Counted from the first letter of the stretch, positions 23,786 to 35,424 are shown. The stretch: DNA of 52,567 bases from Elysia marginata (GCA_019649035.1 BMAT01008245.1:45403-97969); one strand, 5' to 3'. The notes: a model not told the origin generated them from the letters alone. A program made the numbers and translations.

Positions 23786-23789
23786 TTTC

Positions 23790-26700
23790 TTTTACTAAGA
23801 TTTGCCTTGGTATTTTTTTTTGTTACGATAAAAGCAGTTATTCTCACATAATTATTTTCATAGTAGTGTTATTGACCAGTGAATCTTTTAGAGAGTTGTC
23901 CCTTCAGTTTAGCGAGGCAGCCACAATCAATGGGTCACGGTTTAACTCGACTTTGTTTCAATTAGGGTAGTTCAAAGCAAACCAAAGCATCACTAGATGA
24001 CAAACTTAAAAAAAAATAATTTTGCTTTCAGAAAAATATCTCGATACTAAAATTTTTGTTTCAATCTCTAGATTGACTTCAAATTCAAGATAAAATTGTT
24101 GAAAATCACACAACTGCTGAAACCTTATTTAGTTTGCAAGGACAACCAAAATCAACTAAAGACTAAAATCTTTTAAAGTGAAGCTAGGGAAACTATTTCA
24201 TTATGATCAACGTGTTGCTTAGGTCAAAATTTAGAAGGAAAGCAACTGTCAATAGAAGATGTATCGACTGATTGCTGAAGTACATTTTTTAGGGGGATTA
24301 ATCAACAAATGTTTTTAAAAATTCACAAGTCCCTTCGAAATTGTAATTTTGAAAAATTGGCACGGATACTTCTGTAACTAAGCTTATTATCTAACATTTT
24401 GTGCAGTTTGAAGTTAGTTTGTCCAAAAATGTAGAAGCCTTAGGGTTTTGAAAAATGTTCTTAAAAACCAAATATGGCCGCTAATACTATAGCAACTAGT
24501 CAAGTCATCTTCTAAGTAAATACGTTTTTTTCTCCTGACGTTGACCTAGGCTACACGTTGACACAAAAATAATTTCCCTAGAATCAATTTAGAACATTTT
24601 TGGGTTTTAGAGATACATGTCCTCCCCCGCGCCAAAATACGGTTCTTTCCCTCAAAAAATCGCCTTCAGAGAGGAACTTTTTCTAAAAAAGGGACAATAA
24701 TTTGCACTCACATCGCATTCCAAAAAAGCCAGGTTCTAAAACTATCTCACCTCTTTTAACTCATGATTGTTGTGAACTACCTCGTGTTAACACTTACTCA
24801 AAACGCTCAAAGTGTGAACAACACTGAAACACACACTCTATACCACAACACTACAGCCATGGCGGGTTCTGCGCAACTGAACAAGCTTTAAGCCAATAAG
24901 TTTTCTAAGTTTTACGCATTTTGACCTCAACCGAGAGTAGAAAGAAATATCAATCGTAAGAATAACATTATTATTTGTCGTGGGACAATGTCAACATTGA
25001 AGCTTACAAAACCATAGTGTTTGCTGCGTAATTTACTGCTACAATCTTTTCAGATTTCAGGTAAGGTTAAACTGGCCGATTGCATTTCCATTCTCGTTAC
25101 ATTTTGGTCAGTTCTAAAATATAAGTTTGGTGTTTAAGGTGCAGAAAATAGCTGGGGGTTTTGGTGCTAAGAAGCTTATTAAAAAAAGAAGAGGAGAAGC
25201 ATGGCGAAATTACTGCCATTACGGTCGCGAGGTAAAAAAATGTCAGCTTTTCAATTGAAACAGGCGATCTTAACAAGTTTTCAGTGTAGCTCCACAAAAT
25301 TTGGTATATATGCAAGTCTTAAGTATCTCCAGAAGTTGTGCCTCTGGCTTTTTATATTCTTAATATTGAGATTGTTATCCAACCGTTGCTATTTCAACAA
25401 TGTTTTTTTTTCTTATTGCACAGGTTGTGGTATAACTACAACGCCCCCCCCCAAAAAAAATAAAAAAATAAATAAAAACTCTTTAAGATGTCTTCTTCTC
25501 TAAGGTATAAAATGTTGTAAACATCATGTAAAAGGAATCTACAAACTTTTGTGGCATTTGATTTAAAACTTTATGAGATATCCTGTCCTAACTACAGCAA
25601 AAATAAAAACCAGCCAAAAATGGAAAAAAAGAAGAAAAATGAAAAAAGAATCGTCCCCTTTTCCCAAACTGGGATACTTTGCCTGTGAAAAAAAATTAAA
25701 ATAAAATACTTCTTTTCCCATTTCGTACTTGATTTATACATAGATCTACTCGGAACTAATTTTACTTTGTAGACAAACAAAAACGCTGGCGAGCATGATG
25801 GCAAAAGAAATTGTTATAAAATTTCTATCTGTCTAAAGTAAAATAATGATCAATGTTGTATTAGATCTATTATATTCCCTCATCACAGTAATGTATTACA
25901 TCCAACAATTACTCTAGGCCCTACGAAGATTGAATATAAAAGTACAAATCCGACTCCAACAATCTATGTTAAAGCCTCTTTTTACAGAGTTTTGAAACAG
26001 TAAATAAAGAGTTTCATTTGAGAATATGGTTTGTTGTCTTCAGTTTGTAAATGTCCAGCATCGGAAAGAACATTTTTGCCAAGTCGGTTGTTTTGATTGG
26101 ATCTTTCACCATAATCATAAATAATTGATTTTCTGGTTCTATACATGGTGAGACGATTTAGCGAGAAAGAGGAAAAAAAATAATTAAAATTGTTTTTTCT
26201 TTGGTTTGCATTATTTATCAAAAGTTAGAAAAAAAAAGCAAGGTTAATATTCCAACTGTAATTAAAGAGAACAGACGAAACGAGTAACCTATCTGCTTTA
26301 CGTCTTAATCAGACAAAAGCGTATAAGACACTCACATAAATAGGCACTACACACTCGACTATAGGAAAAAGGAAATGCAATAAAATTTTATTAAATAATA
26401 CAAATTATGTAATAAAGATAACACGAAAGAAAAATAATATAAAGAGTAAAAAGTGGGTGTAGGAAGAAAAAAAAATTATACCTTCATTAGCCACACAATG
26501 TATAAAACACGTAAAGGCATGAAGCGGATAGCTTACTTGTTTCGTTTTTACTAATAGAGCTAGAATATTTGCCTTATTAAATATCTTTTTTATTTGTTTA
26601 TCCATGCCGATATATTGCGACTCTTGCTTAATTAATGGTCACAAGAGTTGGTAAGCAAGACTTAAGAAATAAGGAGAACAATTTCAGCGGGGCTTTTTCT

Positions 26701-26966
26701 TTTATCGAAGTGTCATAAAGAAGAAAATAATGAAATATTCACTAAAATTGTGACAGTATTAAAAAAAAAAACACAAGAAAAAAGATGTATCATAATAATC
26801 TAGAGAAAGTTGCACAAAAGGGCACGGAACATGCGCAAAAAAAAATAAATAATAAATGTAGTGTATTAACGAGGCGATTGAATGTCTTTGTTACAACGCC
26901 CTCAAAAACAACTATGAACGACGCCCTCTAACGGCTAAGTGCGTGATAGGTGGTAGTTTATATTAC
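23790..26966. other. Long AT-rich noncoding stretch
   Basis: No supported gene. Numerous A and T runs occur (for example 25444-25475). A short segment at 26515-26575 resembles 32595-32645. Open frames up to 100 codons (25201-25503) have chance-like composition. Confidence 0.5.
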
Positions 26967-27071
26967 CTCGATGAAGGTGATCGGGCCGTTATTTTTCATG
27001 CATTCTTTAGCCTCAGCTGCGACATCTAAATCACTGTTTCTTATTCTATCACTCATGACCCGTTTTACCAT
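26967..27071 (-). CDS. Candidate exon, unrecognised
   Basis: The minus-strand frame from ATG at 27071 gives 35 residues, MVKRVMSDRIRNSDLDVAAE then AKECMKNNGPITFIE, and ends exactly at a donor GAG|GTAATA. An in-frame TAG three codons upstream could itself be part of an acceptor (TATACTAG|ACCTTC) or mark the true 5' end. The residues are balanced and unlike the low-complexity frames around them. The phrase VAAEAKECM faintly recalls NF-Y-type histone-fold helices (AKDAKECV), but 35 residues cannot decide. No partner exon was found. Confidence 0.35.
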
Positions 27072-27393
27072 GAAGGTCTAGTATAACAAGTCAGGAACAT
27101 TCACGTGACAATGCCACGTTTTTTTTTTACAGAATACAATGCAAGACAAAAGAGATAAATGAGACAAAAACAGATTGTCTTCTGTGTAAAGTAGCACTCG
27201 AGTGGCAGACAGAAAAGCTTCTCTGCTGGTGTCGTGGGCTCTAATAATCGAGCGTTTTTACCTTTAAATTATGAGTCTCCTTTTAGAATAGCATCCTTAG
27301 TACTTAAAAAGTCACAACATAAAGACGCATCCACCTGAATGAAATGAAAAACTGCATTATAAAAATAGGCCGGAAATCACGTTTTGTTACTCT

Positions 27394-27702
27394 TCAATCT
27401 TGAAGTTTTTGAATAGGGTTGAGAGAGCAAGAACTAAATAAGGCATTGTTGATTGGTGCGTTGTGTTGATGCCATTCCACTCTCCATCCATTAAACTCTA
27501 TTAATTTAACGACCAAAGATAAAATTAGACTAGTTTTTATGTTTAAGTTTTCCAAAGTGCATGCTTTGAAATGACCTTTATTTATTTCATACCATTTTTT
27601 ACTTAAGAGGATAGATCTGTTTTTAATATCATTATTATTGCGGTCGATGAAACTGTTTTTGGAATACATTTCGTGGTCTGTAAAGGATGTCAACCATGTC
27701 TT
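27394..27702 (-). CDS. Candidate terminal exon, unrecognised
   Basis: After the minus-strand acceptor TTAATTTTTAG the frame AAG ACA TGG is open for 102 codons and ends in a stop at 27394. It begins KTWLTSFTDHEMYSKN and ends SCSLNPIQKLQD. It is rich in N, K, I and L, and no domain is recognised. In such AT-rich DNA an open run of this length is uncommon but possible by chance. It does not join in phase with the candidate at 28894-29089. Confidence 0.3.
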   Translation of the reverse strand, partial: KTWLTSFTDHEMYSKNSFIDRNNNDIKNRSILLSKKWYEINKGHFKACTLENLNIKTSLILSLVVKLIEFNGWRVEWHQHNAPINNALFSSCSLNPIQKLQD

Positions 27703-27842
27703 CTAAAAATTAACGCAAAGACAATGTTAGAATACCAATAGGGAATGAGAAGAGAGCACAAAATTATCGTCCTTGCCAGCAAGTAATTGACTTGAGAGAG
27801 GGACTTAACCAACAGAAACGATACTTTGCGATCTGATCGTAT

Positions 27843-27885
27843 TCTCAATAATGTAAATTTATATAGCGCTTTTTTTTTATTACAT
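27843..27885 (-). mobile_element. 3'-end relic of a CR1/L2-type LINE
   Basis: The phrase AAATTTATATAGCGCTTTT (plus strand) is the same 3' end found on the intact LINE at 8917-8936. Nothing else of an element is visible, so this is a very short 3' fragment. Confidence 0.45.
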
Positions 27886-28893
27886 TATCAAAAGAAACTC
27901 CTTTGTTAAAGGCGTCGTGTACATTTGACTTTCCTAAGTACAGAGATCATCGTGCATGGCTCAGATTAGAAACTTAAGAGCGAAACTGTTTTGATTCGCG
28001 ACAGATAAACTACCCATCTAATTTGACAAAACTGAAGAGATGTTTTACAGTCAGATTTGGAACAATACAGATTGAACAAAAAATTAATATAGTTTTATTT
28101 GTCCCGCAGATTTTTGTTTAACTCATATAACTGAAATAGTAACTTTTCCCTTTTAAAGTATCCCTATTCTTGGTCAGTCTTTTGCTTCGACAAAATCTTT
28201 TTACAGCGTGTCGGAGTTAAAATTATACGTTCGGTCGATTTCTCCTTGTTTGATATGAACAAAATCAAAACGAACACACTCGTTACTGGGTGAGTTTGCA
28301 ATTTTTTTTTCATCTGTGAACTTTCCATGGCGGAGATGGGTTAGAGTCCAAATCGACATTTCCTCCTGCTGACGGGAATATTTTGAGGGCGTTATACACC
28401 CCCAGGGGCACTCAAGAGAAAAAGGTCATGCAACTGCCTTTCCCTTCTCTACAATCTTACTTCTTCTCCTTTTGTCTAGGTCGCAGTATCAGGCCTGCCT
28501 ATCTGCTTGTGTGCCTCTATTTCTTGTACCGGTGTATCTTTATTAAAATTCCCTCTAACCTTTTATTCCAGCTGTGAACATCCATGTACTTGCCCTATTA
28601 ATAATTTATCGCTAACTACAAACTTCATTACGAATCAACGTAACTATCTCCCTATGTTAAAATCCCTCCAATATATTTAGGTAACATACAAAATTTTCTT
28701 ATTTAATAACTTATATACCTAGTAATAGTATATTTGTATATATAATCGAAGCACAAAACCTTTTTTCCAGTGTGACAAATAAAAAATCTGACTGACAAAA
28801 TGGTAAAAGCTTGAAAACTTTACTGTTTTAAATGACACGGAATAACGCGAAACGTAGAATAAAGTTTCATGGCTAATATTTGCGCACTCTTAC
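27886..28893. other. Noncoding stretch, nothing firm recognised
   Basis: No supported gene or repeat. A pyrimidine-rich stretch around 28440-28490 carries acceptor-like signals without a convincing frame. Confidence 0.45.
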
Positions 28894-29089
28894 CCAGCAT
28901 ATGCATATTTGATGAATCATATTCTGCTGACGTTCGAGAATGCAGCCGAACGCCTCTCATCACATGAATTAGAATGAGAAATGACATGGGCGTGTATAAC
29001 CGTTTTACAAGGAGCGATATCAAACGATTTTGAAAAAAGGCTGGTGCAACCATATCGACGTTGGGATATTCCGTAATAATGCCCAATGT
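28894..29089 (-). CDS. Weak candidate internal exon
   Basis: The minus strand shows an acceptor CCTCTCATTGCATAG just before 29089 and a full-consensus donor CTGG|GTAAGAGT after 28894. Two frames are nearly open. One runs through all 65 codons (starting TLGIITEYPNVDMVAPAFF). The other runs to a stop just before the donor. Neither shows a domain. It could be an untranslated exon or a chance pairing of splice-like sites. Confidence 0.22.
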
Positions 29090-30910
29090 CTATGCAATGA
29101 GAGGACATAATATACCTTAGACACAAGCCGCTAGGAGTAAATACATTTTAACATTTTCTTTTTTTTATCATTGATGCTCATTTGAAAAAAAAATTACTTC
29201 ATCAAGACAAATGGAGAACGCAGATACGCAAAGAGGTATTAAACACACAAGAAAACAAACTTTTCTATAAATGAGAAAAAATTTATAAAGTTTGCGATGA
29301 CATACCCCTAACAACACACGCTGAGAGACGCTATTTGAATTCTACTCTTATAGGCCCCTAAATTTGAGCAGAAATTCAAAATTACGTTAATGTAGATCTT
29401 TGAAACACCAGTGTAAGGCCTAAAATGTCTGATGAACCGTCATTTAAACACTGTACGTTGTTTTTTTTAATTTCTTTAAATATAAACTGGCATGCATCGT
29501 TTCATAAAGTTTCAATGTCTCGTGTCCAGGTAGAATCAGTCGGAAGTCGGAAAGTCCGATTTTTTAGGAAAAGCTATAAAAGGTCTTTTTTTCTTCTTTT
29601 TTGGTTATATTCTAAACCAACGAAAGTTTTATATATTTGCACAATATATTGATAAAGTAAATGAAGTCTTTGGGATTTAGAAGCCGAGAAAAAAATCTTC
29701 TATTCAAGTTAGTAACGCCCTTGAAAATGAAAATTGCGACACCCGCCTCACTCCTTCTGGACACGAGACAAATCGTGAAAACCTATTTATTGAATCCTTT
29801 ATCCTCGGTACTGTATACTCATTATCTTAGTTTAACGTGACGTTTTCATGCAACGAGGTCTATTTGATGCTGCCCACAGGACAATAGTCATACACACATA
29901 CAAGGAAAAAATACTTGAATTATAAATGATATTTTTTGTTGTTGTTGTTATAGGCCCAATCCACCCTGAATAAGTTAGGTATTTTTTTATCGTGTTTTGG
30001 TCCCTTTTTTTAGCTCCTACAATGATTATAACAGTTACGATCGATCAGATTTCATCTCAAAAGCGCTGGGTTAGCACAATTATCGCAATTACATTCAATA
30101 AGGCAATTATTTTTGAAATAATAAAAAACGAAAAAAAATTAATCGTTACTTAATAATTATGTTATTTCAGTAAAGCAGTTTTTATGTTGTATCGTATTTG
30201 TTCACCGGGAATTCCACGGGGGCACCAACATAAATGTTATTCCTTTTTTTTAACATGCTTCTCTTTCAGTGCAACTCTAAACCGTCAGCTATGAACTGAT
30301 TATTGAGGGCTTCATTATGCAAACTAGACATGTGTGGAACTCAATGACTACCGCGTGAGTTCAAAATTTTCATCTGTGAGCACCAAGTCTACTAAAATGT
30401 CATGTGGAAATCGTTAAGCGGTTTTTTGAGAAGATTTATTAATATTGAGAAGAAAAAAAATTCGCAGACTTTCAAAAAAGAAATCTAAGACAGACTTATG
30501 ATTTAATAATGGCCATAATACGAAAAAAAATCTAGAATTTCTATACACGAGGGAGATGTCGCAAGGCGATGTAAGGCGATCTGATTATTAGCGGCGATGT
30601 TTTATTTGTGACATTCACGTAAAATAAGGTAATTCTATCAGGTATCATAGCACAGATCTAATTGAACCTTTTTGATAGGATATAATTGTGGTGTCAAGTT
30701 GCAACCTAAAAAATAGCCAAAGATCTCAAACTAAGTGTGGGCAGAAGGGCACAATCTGTCTACATCATTAAGGTAAAACAACAGCAACAAAAAATCAATA
30801 AGACTATAACGATAGAGACTGGGCCCCCCTCCCCTGATATTAAAGATGTAGATTATAACAGCTCTGCTGATAATCTAGCACTACGAACTAGAGGAGCACC
30901 ATATACATGT
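29090..30910. other. AT-rich noncoding stretch
   Basis: Nothing recognised apart from short A, T and GTT runs. Confidence 0.5.
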
Positions 30911-31241
30911 GTGGCGTTGTGGTCTAGTGGTAGACGCTCGGCTTCCGGACCAAGAGGTCTGGGGTTCGAATCCTGCTTTTGGCAGGTCGACGTTTAGTCC
31001 TTGAGAAAGGCTATTTACACAATTTTTTCTTCGCCACACTAATGCGTTGAAGGAGTACCCGACTATAGGCAATGAAAGATCTTGTCAGAATGCTAGAGTG
31101 ATGCTCTTTACTTGCTGCTCCTCTGTGAGTTCAGAAGGTACTTTCGTTGGTATTGGCCTATCCGGGAATCCTTGTAAGGCGGTAAGAGCATATTGGTGGA
31201 TAAGCTGTATATAAAAACGCTCTTTACTTTACTTTACTTTA
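30911..31241 (+). mobile_element. SINE family B, full-length copy
   Basis: A tRNA-like head has a good A box (TGGTCTAGTGGTAGACG) and B box (GGTTCGAATCC, 30963-30973). It is followed by a family body with TTTAGTCCTTGAGAAAGGCT and GAGTACCCGACTATAGGCA. The 3' end reads GTATATAAAAACGCT and a (CTTTA)n tail. Other family B material lies at 32302-32408 (tail, minus), 32702-32885 (minus) and 42635-42903 (plus). The head is not a functional tRNA gene: it continues straight into the SINE body. Confidence 0.85.
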
Positions 31242-31340
31242 CATGCTTCAAAGCCAGACTGCCCACTCTAGTTGTTTGGGAGCCACTCCAGCGTCTGGGT
31301 GATAGTCACACCGTGACATCTTCTTCTGATCGGCTTTTTT

Positions 31341-31414
31341 TTTTGGCCTGTGCTACGGCGTCATAAGCTTAAGTGCGAATTAAAAGATAGGTGTTGCTGT
31401 AGCACAGGCCAAAA
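31341..31414. other. Perfect 16-bp inverted repeat, 42-base loop
   Basis: TTTTGGCCTGTGCTAC (31341-31356) is exactly reverse-complementary to GTAGCACAGGCCAAAA (31399-31414). It can form a strong hairpin. It may be the tips of a tiny nonautonomous transposon or an RNA hairpin. Nothing else supports a gene. Confidence 0.7.
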
Positions 31415-31580
31415 CCCCGCAAAAGCTGTTGGGTCCGGTCTAACCGCCAAGCTCGATGCTTGTGTTATTTTGCCCGTAGACATGAAGAAAAAACGCTTAA
31501 AAAAATCTTCGAGGATATTGACCAGATTTAGGCTGACAATTTGGGAGTGTCGTTTGAGAAAAGTAGTCTAACTGTAACAG

Positions 31581-31769
31581 ATATTTGAGGTAAAAAAGAA
31601 ACATTTACAAGCAAAGCTGCGCCTTCCGTTAAAAGATGTGTCCGAAAAGGCTTCTCCTGGTAGCTTACGGGACGTTGAACTTATGAAGGAAACCAAGCAA
31701 GTTATCAAACCAGTTATTGCAATGCCTTGTCCCCACGGAACACGGACCAAACTGGCTCAAAACAAATAA
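31581..31769 (+). CDS. Candidate terminal exon or coding remnant
   Basis: After TCTAACTGTAACAG the frame ATA TTT GAG is open for 62 codons and ends at TAA (31767-31769). Residues are balanced and protein-like: KKKHLQAKLRLPLKDVSEKA, then SLRDVELMKETKQVIKPVIA. A stop lies in frame just upstream, which fits an intron end. The acceptor has a weak pyrimidine tract, though a branch-like CTAAC is present. No family is recognised. Confidence 0.3.
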   Translation: MFEVKKKHLQAKLRLPLKDVSEKASPGSLRDVELMKETKQVIKPVIAMPCPHGTRTKLAQNK

Positions 31770-32300
31770 AAAAGAACAACAAATTACCAAGTACACAAAA
31801 GCACTCGTATTATTTTTAATGCAACAATATTCCGTGTCTTCTGTGAATATTTCACACGATTACTGAAGAAGGCGTGAGTATTAATCCAGCAGTAAATACC
31901 TCTACTCTGTCTTGTGACATCGTGATATTTTTTTCTACAAGCCATAAAGTATCGTATCGCCCACAGAAATGTTAAGAGTAATGCAGTCAAGGCAATCTCC
32001 ACCAACAAAATATAACAACAAAAATGTACCGGTAGTGCAAATACCACACAAAATTATGATCGTCACGAATAGACGGAATATCGCTGAGAGCTGAGAGAAT
32101 GTGTTGAACTCCTACCGCTCCAGAACAAAACAGTCTATTGAGAGTTTAAACCAGGGAGCACTGTGCGGTACTACAGAATACTTTAGTCATGTAATTCGAA
32201 AGTTGGGGAACTAAATTTGAGGAATGAAGTAAAAGGTACAATATGAACAAGAGGAAAAAAAACCAAGTTGCGTGTGGCACCACTACAGTCGACATAATAA
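31770..32300. other. Noncoding stretch, nothing recognised
   Basis: No gene or element between the candidate exon and the SINE B tail array. Confidence 0.5.
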
Positions 32301-32301
32301 G

Positions 32302-32408
32302 TAAAGTAAAGGACGTTTTTATATACCGCCTAATCCACTATAAAGGGCGTTTTATATACTGCCTAATCCACTATAAAGGGCGTTTTTATATAGTGCCTAA
32401 TTTACTAT
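32302..32408 (-). mobile_element. SINE B 3' end, tandemly triplicated
   Basis: Three adjacent units of 34, 33 and 34 bases (32308, 32342 and 32375 onward) each read AAAGGGCGTTTTTATATA then GCCTAATCCACTAT, with small changes. The phrase is the reverse complement of the SINE B tail (GTATATAAAAACGCTCTTT) and ends on the GTAAAGTAAA tail side. The 3' end of a minus-strand SINE has expanded in tandem. Confidence 0.7.
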
Positions 32409-32701
32409 ATGCTCGAAGTCCTTTCTAGTGTCAAGTCATAACAAACCAAATAACCTCCTGAAATACTCTTTATTTTATCTCATCACATATATTTTATATT
32501 GTTTATAATAAGATAGTTGCTTTTCTTTTAATGTAATAGCGCCTATCTATGGAAGTCTTACACGTTTGTTTTTTTTTTGTCAGACGAAGGCGTAAACCCG
32601 ACAGCTCACTTGTTTCGTCCCTATTTTTAGAGCTAAAATATATAACTTCCTTGAAAAAAAAATTGAACTAGCAGAGTAGCAGCTATTGAAGCACTCTTCT
32701 C

Positions 32702-32885
32702 TAGCATACTGACAAGACTTTTTAACTGCCTATAATCGGGTACTCATTTAGCGCATGAGTACGGCGAAAACGCGTGGGGAAATAGCCTTTCTCAAGGACT
32801 AAACATCAATCTTCTGAACGCAGGACTCATCCCTCGGACCTAGCAGTTCGAAAACCGAGTGTCAATTACTACACTGCCCTACAAT
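32702..32885 (-). mobile_element. SINE family B, diverged partial copy
   Basis: The minus strand carries TTTAGTCCTTGAGAAAGGCT and GAGTACCCGATTATAGGCA as in the copy at 30911. The tRNA-like head is degraded and the 3' half with the CTTTA tail is missing. Confidence 0.75.
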
Positions 32886-33752
32886 GGAAGACCAGCGTAT
32901 CTGCATTTTTGGCGGTTTTAGGGTTATACACCTCGACTCCACACAAGAAGGCTAGCGATAAAATTGGCGCCGGGAAACAATTTGTCAAAGCTTGACAGAA
33001 CTATCAAAATATGTTCATAGTTTTGCTCTAGATTTAGTAAAAGAGAAAGAGTAGTTACGCTACAAGCACTAACACGTTGTGTCGGCTCAGTTAACCCCCT
33101 TTTCTCTCCGGCCCACACGGTTTTCTGTCCTAAAAGCATTCTGATGTATGTTTTCCTTGATCAATGATGACGAAACTGAATATAAAATTTCTACTTTCGA
33201 ATTGAACAGAAGGCTGTTAAAAATGACTCCACTGATTATGTTATGGACCCAAATCCTTCGTGTGTTTTTATTTTCTTTATTAGAAGAGCATATTAAACAG
33301 AAGCAATTTCTGCCACATCCATTTTGATCTGACAAACACACACACACACTGACCAAGATCTACACTGTGCAGGAATATTAATCTTAAAAAACGAAAGTCA
33401 ATCAACAGTTTTTAGTAGGTGCACTAAGGGTCATGGACACTCGACAATATTCCCTGGACATCGCTTTGGTGAACCTGTCGATCGCCTCTGGTTGTTTTGA
33501 GTGCAATACTGCCATACTTAACGTGATCCTGCAGGGGACACAAGAGCTTTTAAAGACTTTTTTTAGTTAGATGTACAAACAAAAAAATCACCTAAGTAAA
33601 AAAAATTAATAAACGTTAAGAGATTATTCCAGTGATTACAGTCAATTAACTAAATGCTGCTACTGTGCTTTTCTCCCAAGCATTACTACACTGCTAATGT
33701 CTTCCCTCAGTTGAAAAAAGGAGTCATTGAAACGACAAAGCATCTGACAAAG
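32886..33752. other. Noncoding stretch, nothing recognised
   Basis: A short CA array (33338-33350) is the only feature. Minus frames of 71 and 89 codons are unsupported. Confidence 0.5.
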
Positions 33753-34240
33753 GGCAGCGCGGCAGAGTGGTTAGCGCGTCTAACTCGAGATCTGGAGGCC
33801 TTGGGTTCGATTCTCGATCATGCCATGCTGTAATTGCCTTGGGAAACCAACCTACCCTAATTTTCCCCAATCCACTCATCTGTAAAATGGGTACCCAGCT
33901 ACAGGCAATTCTTGAATTTGTGATATGCACCTGCAACACAATGTATATGGGTTAAAAGTGGCCTTCATAATTATGTACTGGAGCGTAGTGGCGACATGGT
34001 TTAAGCTATGTTTCTCTAAGTGGCAAGGCGGTGGGTACCGAAGCATCTATAAGTCGAGGGTTCGAATCATACTAAGAGCAGACATTTCGGACATTTCCAC
34101 TAAAAAGCCTACTTATCTCCACTGCTAATTGTATACCTTTATAATATTTCTTTATATGTACTGGTCTGCTGGGGCATTAGTGGCGCTGCTCTGTGGCGAC
34201 ACAGTTATGCTGAGTAACGAAGTCAAATCTCCCGAAATGA
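33753..34240 (+). mobile_element. SINE family A, copy 1, split by a nested SINE C
   Basis: The tRNA-like head has GCAGAGTGGTTAGCG (A box) and GGTTCGATTC (B box, 33804-33813), with a long-variable-arm Ser/Leu-like spacing between them. The body has AAATGGGTACCCAGCTACAG. After the insert at 33982-34154 the body resumes with TCTGCTGGGGCATTAG and GTGGCGACACAGTTATGCTG, ending near GAAGTCAAATCTCCC. The minus-strand copy at 35722-36009 gives the uninterrupted order and shows the split. Confidence 0.85.
33982..34154 (+). mobile_element. SINE family C, copy 1, nested
   Basis: A 173-base insert is flanked by perfect 10-base target duplications TATGTACTGG (33972-33981 and 34155-34164). It carries a tRNA-like B box GGTTCGAATCA (34069-34079), an A-box-like TAAGTGGCAAGGCGG, then CATTTCCACTAAAAAGCCTA and CCACTGCTAATT. 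It matches 49713-49876. Confidence 0.85.
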
Positions 34241-34845
34241 ATGAACGTAGAATATGAAATAAAAAAAAATAAAATAGTAGAACCAACAAATCACTAAACG
34301 CGAAACGATTGATCTGTAATTATGCCTAAAATGAATGAGTACAAAATACACACTACCGACAGATATCTTTTCATCAAATATCAAAGTCGATTTTTATCAT
34401 TTAGTTTAGTCAAGAACAGCCACTAGGCCGTAGGGAAGTTTTATTCTAATGGCACTCGCAATCAGCGAAATCACAGACGCTTTTTAGAAGATGAATGATT
34501 GTTTTGTAGTAAATCACCGTGCTGCTTGTTTTGTCTTTCTAGTAATTTTTTTTTGTGTCAATAGGTTTATTATTTCATCGTTCAAGTGAGAAATAAAAGT
34601 TCTAGATTCTGATATGAATATTTATCCAGAATATTTTGTTTCGTTTTGTTGTTTTCCTGTTTTTATTTAGGGGGTGGGGCACAATGTGGAGATAATGTTT
34701 TGTTTTAAAACGGAAACTTGTATTATCGTCCCCTTTCTTAAAAATTTCTATTTAGCAGAGTTATAATTTGTTAGGGTCTTGTTTACATAATTATTATTTA
34801 GATCTTAAAACATGCGTGGATACTTTTGATCTTTTATTTTTCTTC
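34241..34845. other. Noncoding stretch, nothing recognised
   Basis: AT-rich DNA between SINE A copy 1 and a TA array; no feature seen. Confidence 0.5.
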
Positions 34846-34870
34846 TATATATATATATATATATATATAT
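34846..34870. repeat. (TA)n microsatellite
   Basis: About 12 TA units. The open frame that starts near it (34826-35170) has no other support. Confidence 0.95.
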
Positions 34871-35323
34871 TACAAGGGGCGTGATTTACTTTCATGGGGA
34901 GAAAGTACGAGAGACGATGAAAAAGAGACAAACAGATCACAGCCAGATGGAATAAAAAAGAAATATAACAAACGCTGTAAGAGTTTGATTCAAAACTCCG
35001 CACTAATAGTTAGATTTAGATTACAACCAAACTGTGATAACAAGGTGGGGCTAGACTCTCAAGGTTTCCGCTTTTTTGTACGCGTTGTTCAATGTTGTGT
35101 ATCTGTTGTCTCTTATATACGTGCTGACTGCTCTCAAACCTTGGCAGTCGGCATGAAAATCATCTTTTGAAGTGCAAAACTGAACGTTATAGGAAATCAT
35201 TTATGCCATCTGTTGTAAAGCTTTTGTGAAACATTATGAATTCCTTTTGAAATGCCTTCTTTCTGTTATGTTAAATAGTGTGTTGGAAGGGAAAGAAATT
35301 GGGAAGTTAGTGTGAGGAATGTA
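34871..35323. other. Noncoding stretch, nothing firm recognised
   Basis: The 114-codon plus frame 34826-35170 includes a fairly protein-like end (RVVQCCVSVVSYIRADC) but begins in the TA array. It has no start context or splice signals I would trust. Confidence 0.4.
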
Positions 35324-35348
35324 TAGAGAGAGACAGAGGGAGAGAGAC

Positions 35349-35413
<65 letters not shown>
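35324..35413. repeat. (GA)n microsatellite
   Basis: About 90 bases of GAGAGA with early GACAGAGGGA variants. Confidence 0.95.
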
Positions 35414-35416
<3 letters not shown>

Positions 35417-35424
35417 TAAATTAA

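Noticed and set aside
30911..30985. Functional tRNA gene
   Set aside because: A and B boxes are present, but the sequence runs directly into a SINE body shared with other copies. The same applies to heads at 33753, 36009, 38129, 43682 and 51347.
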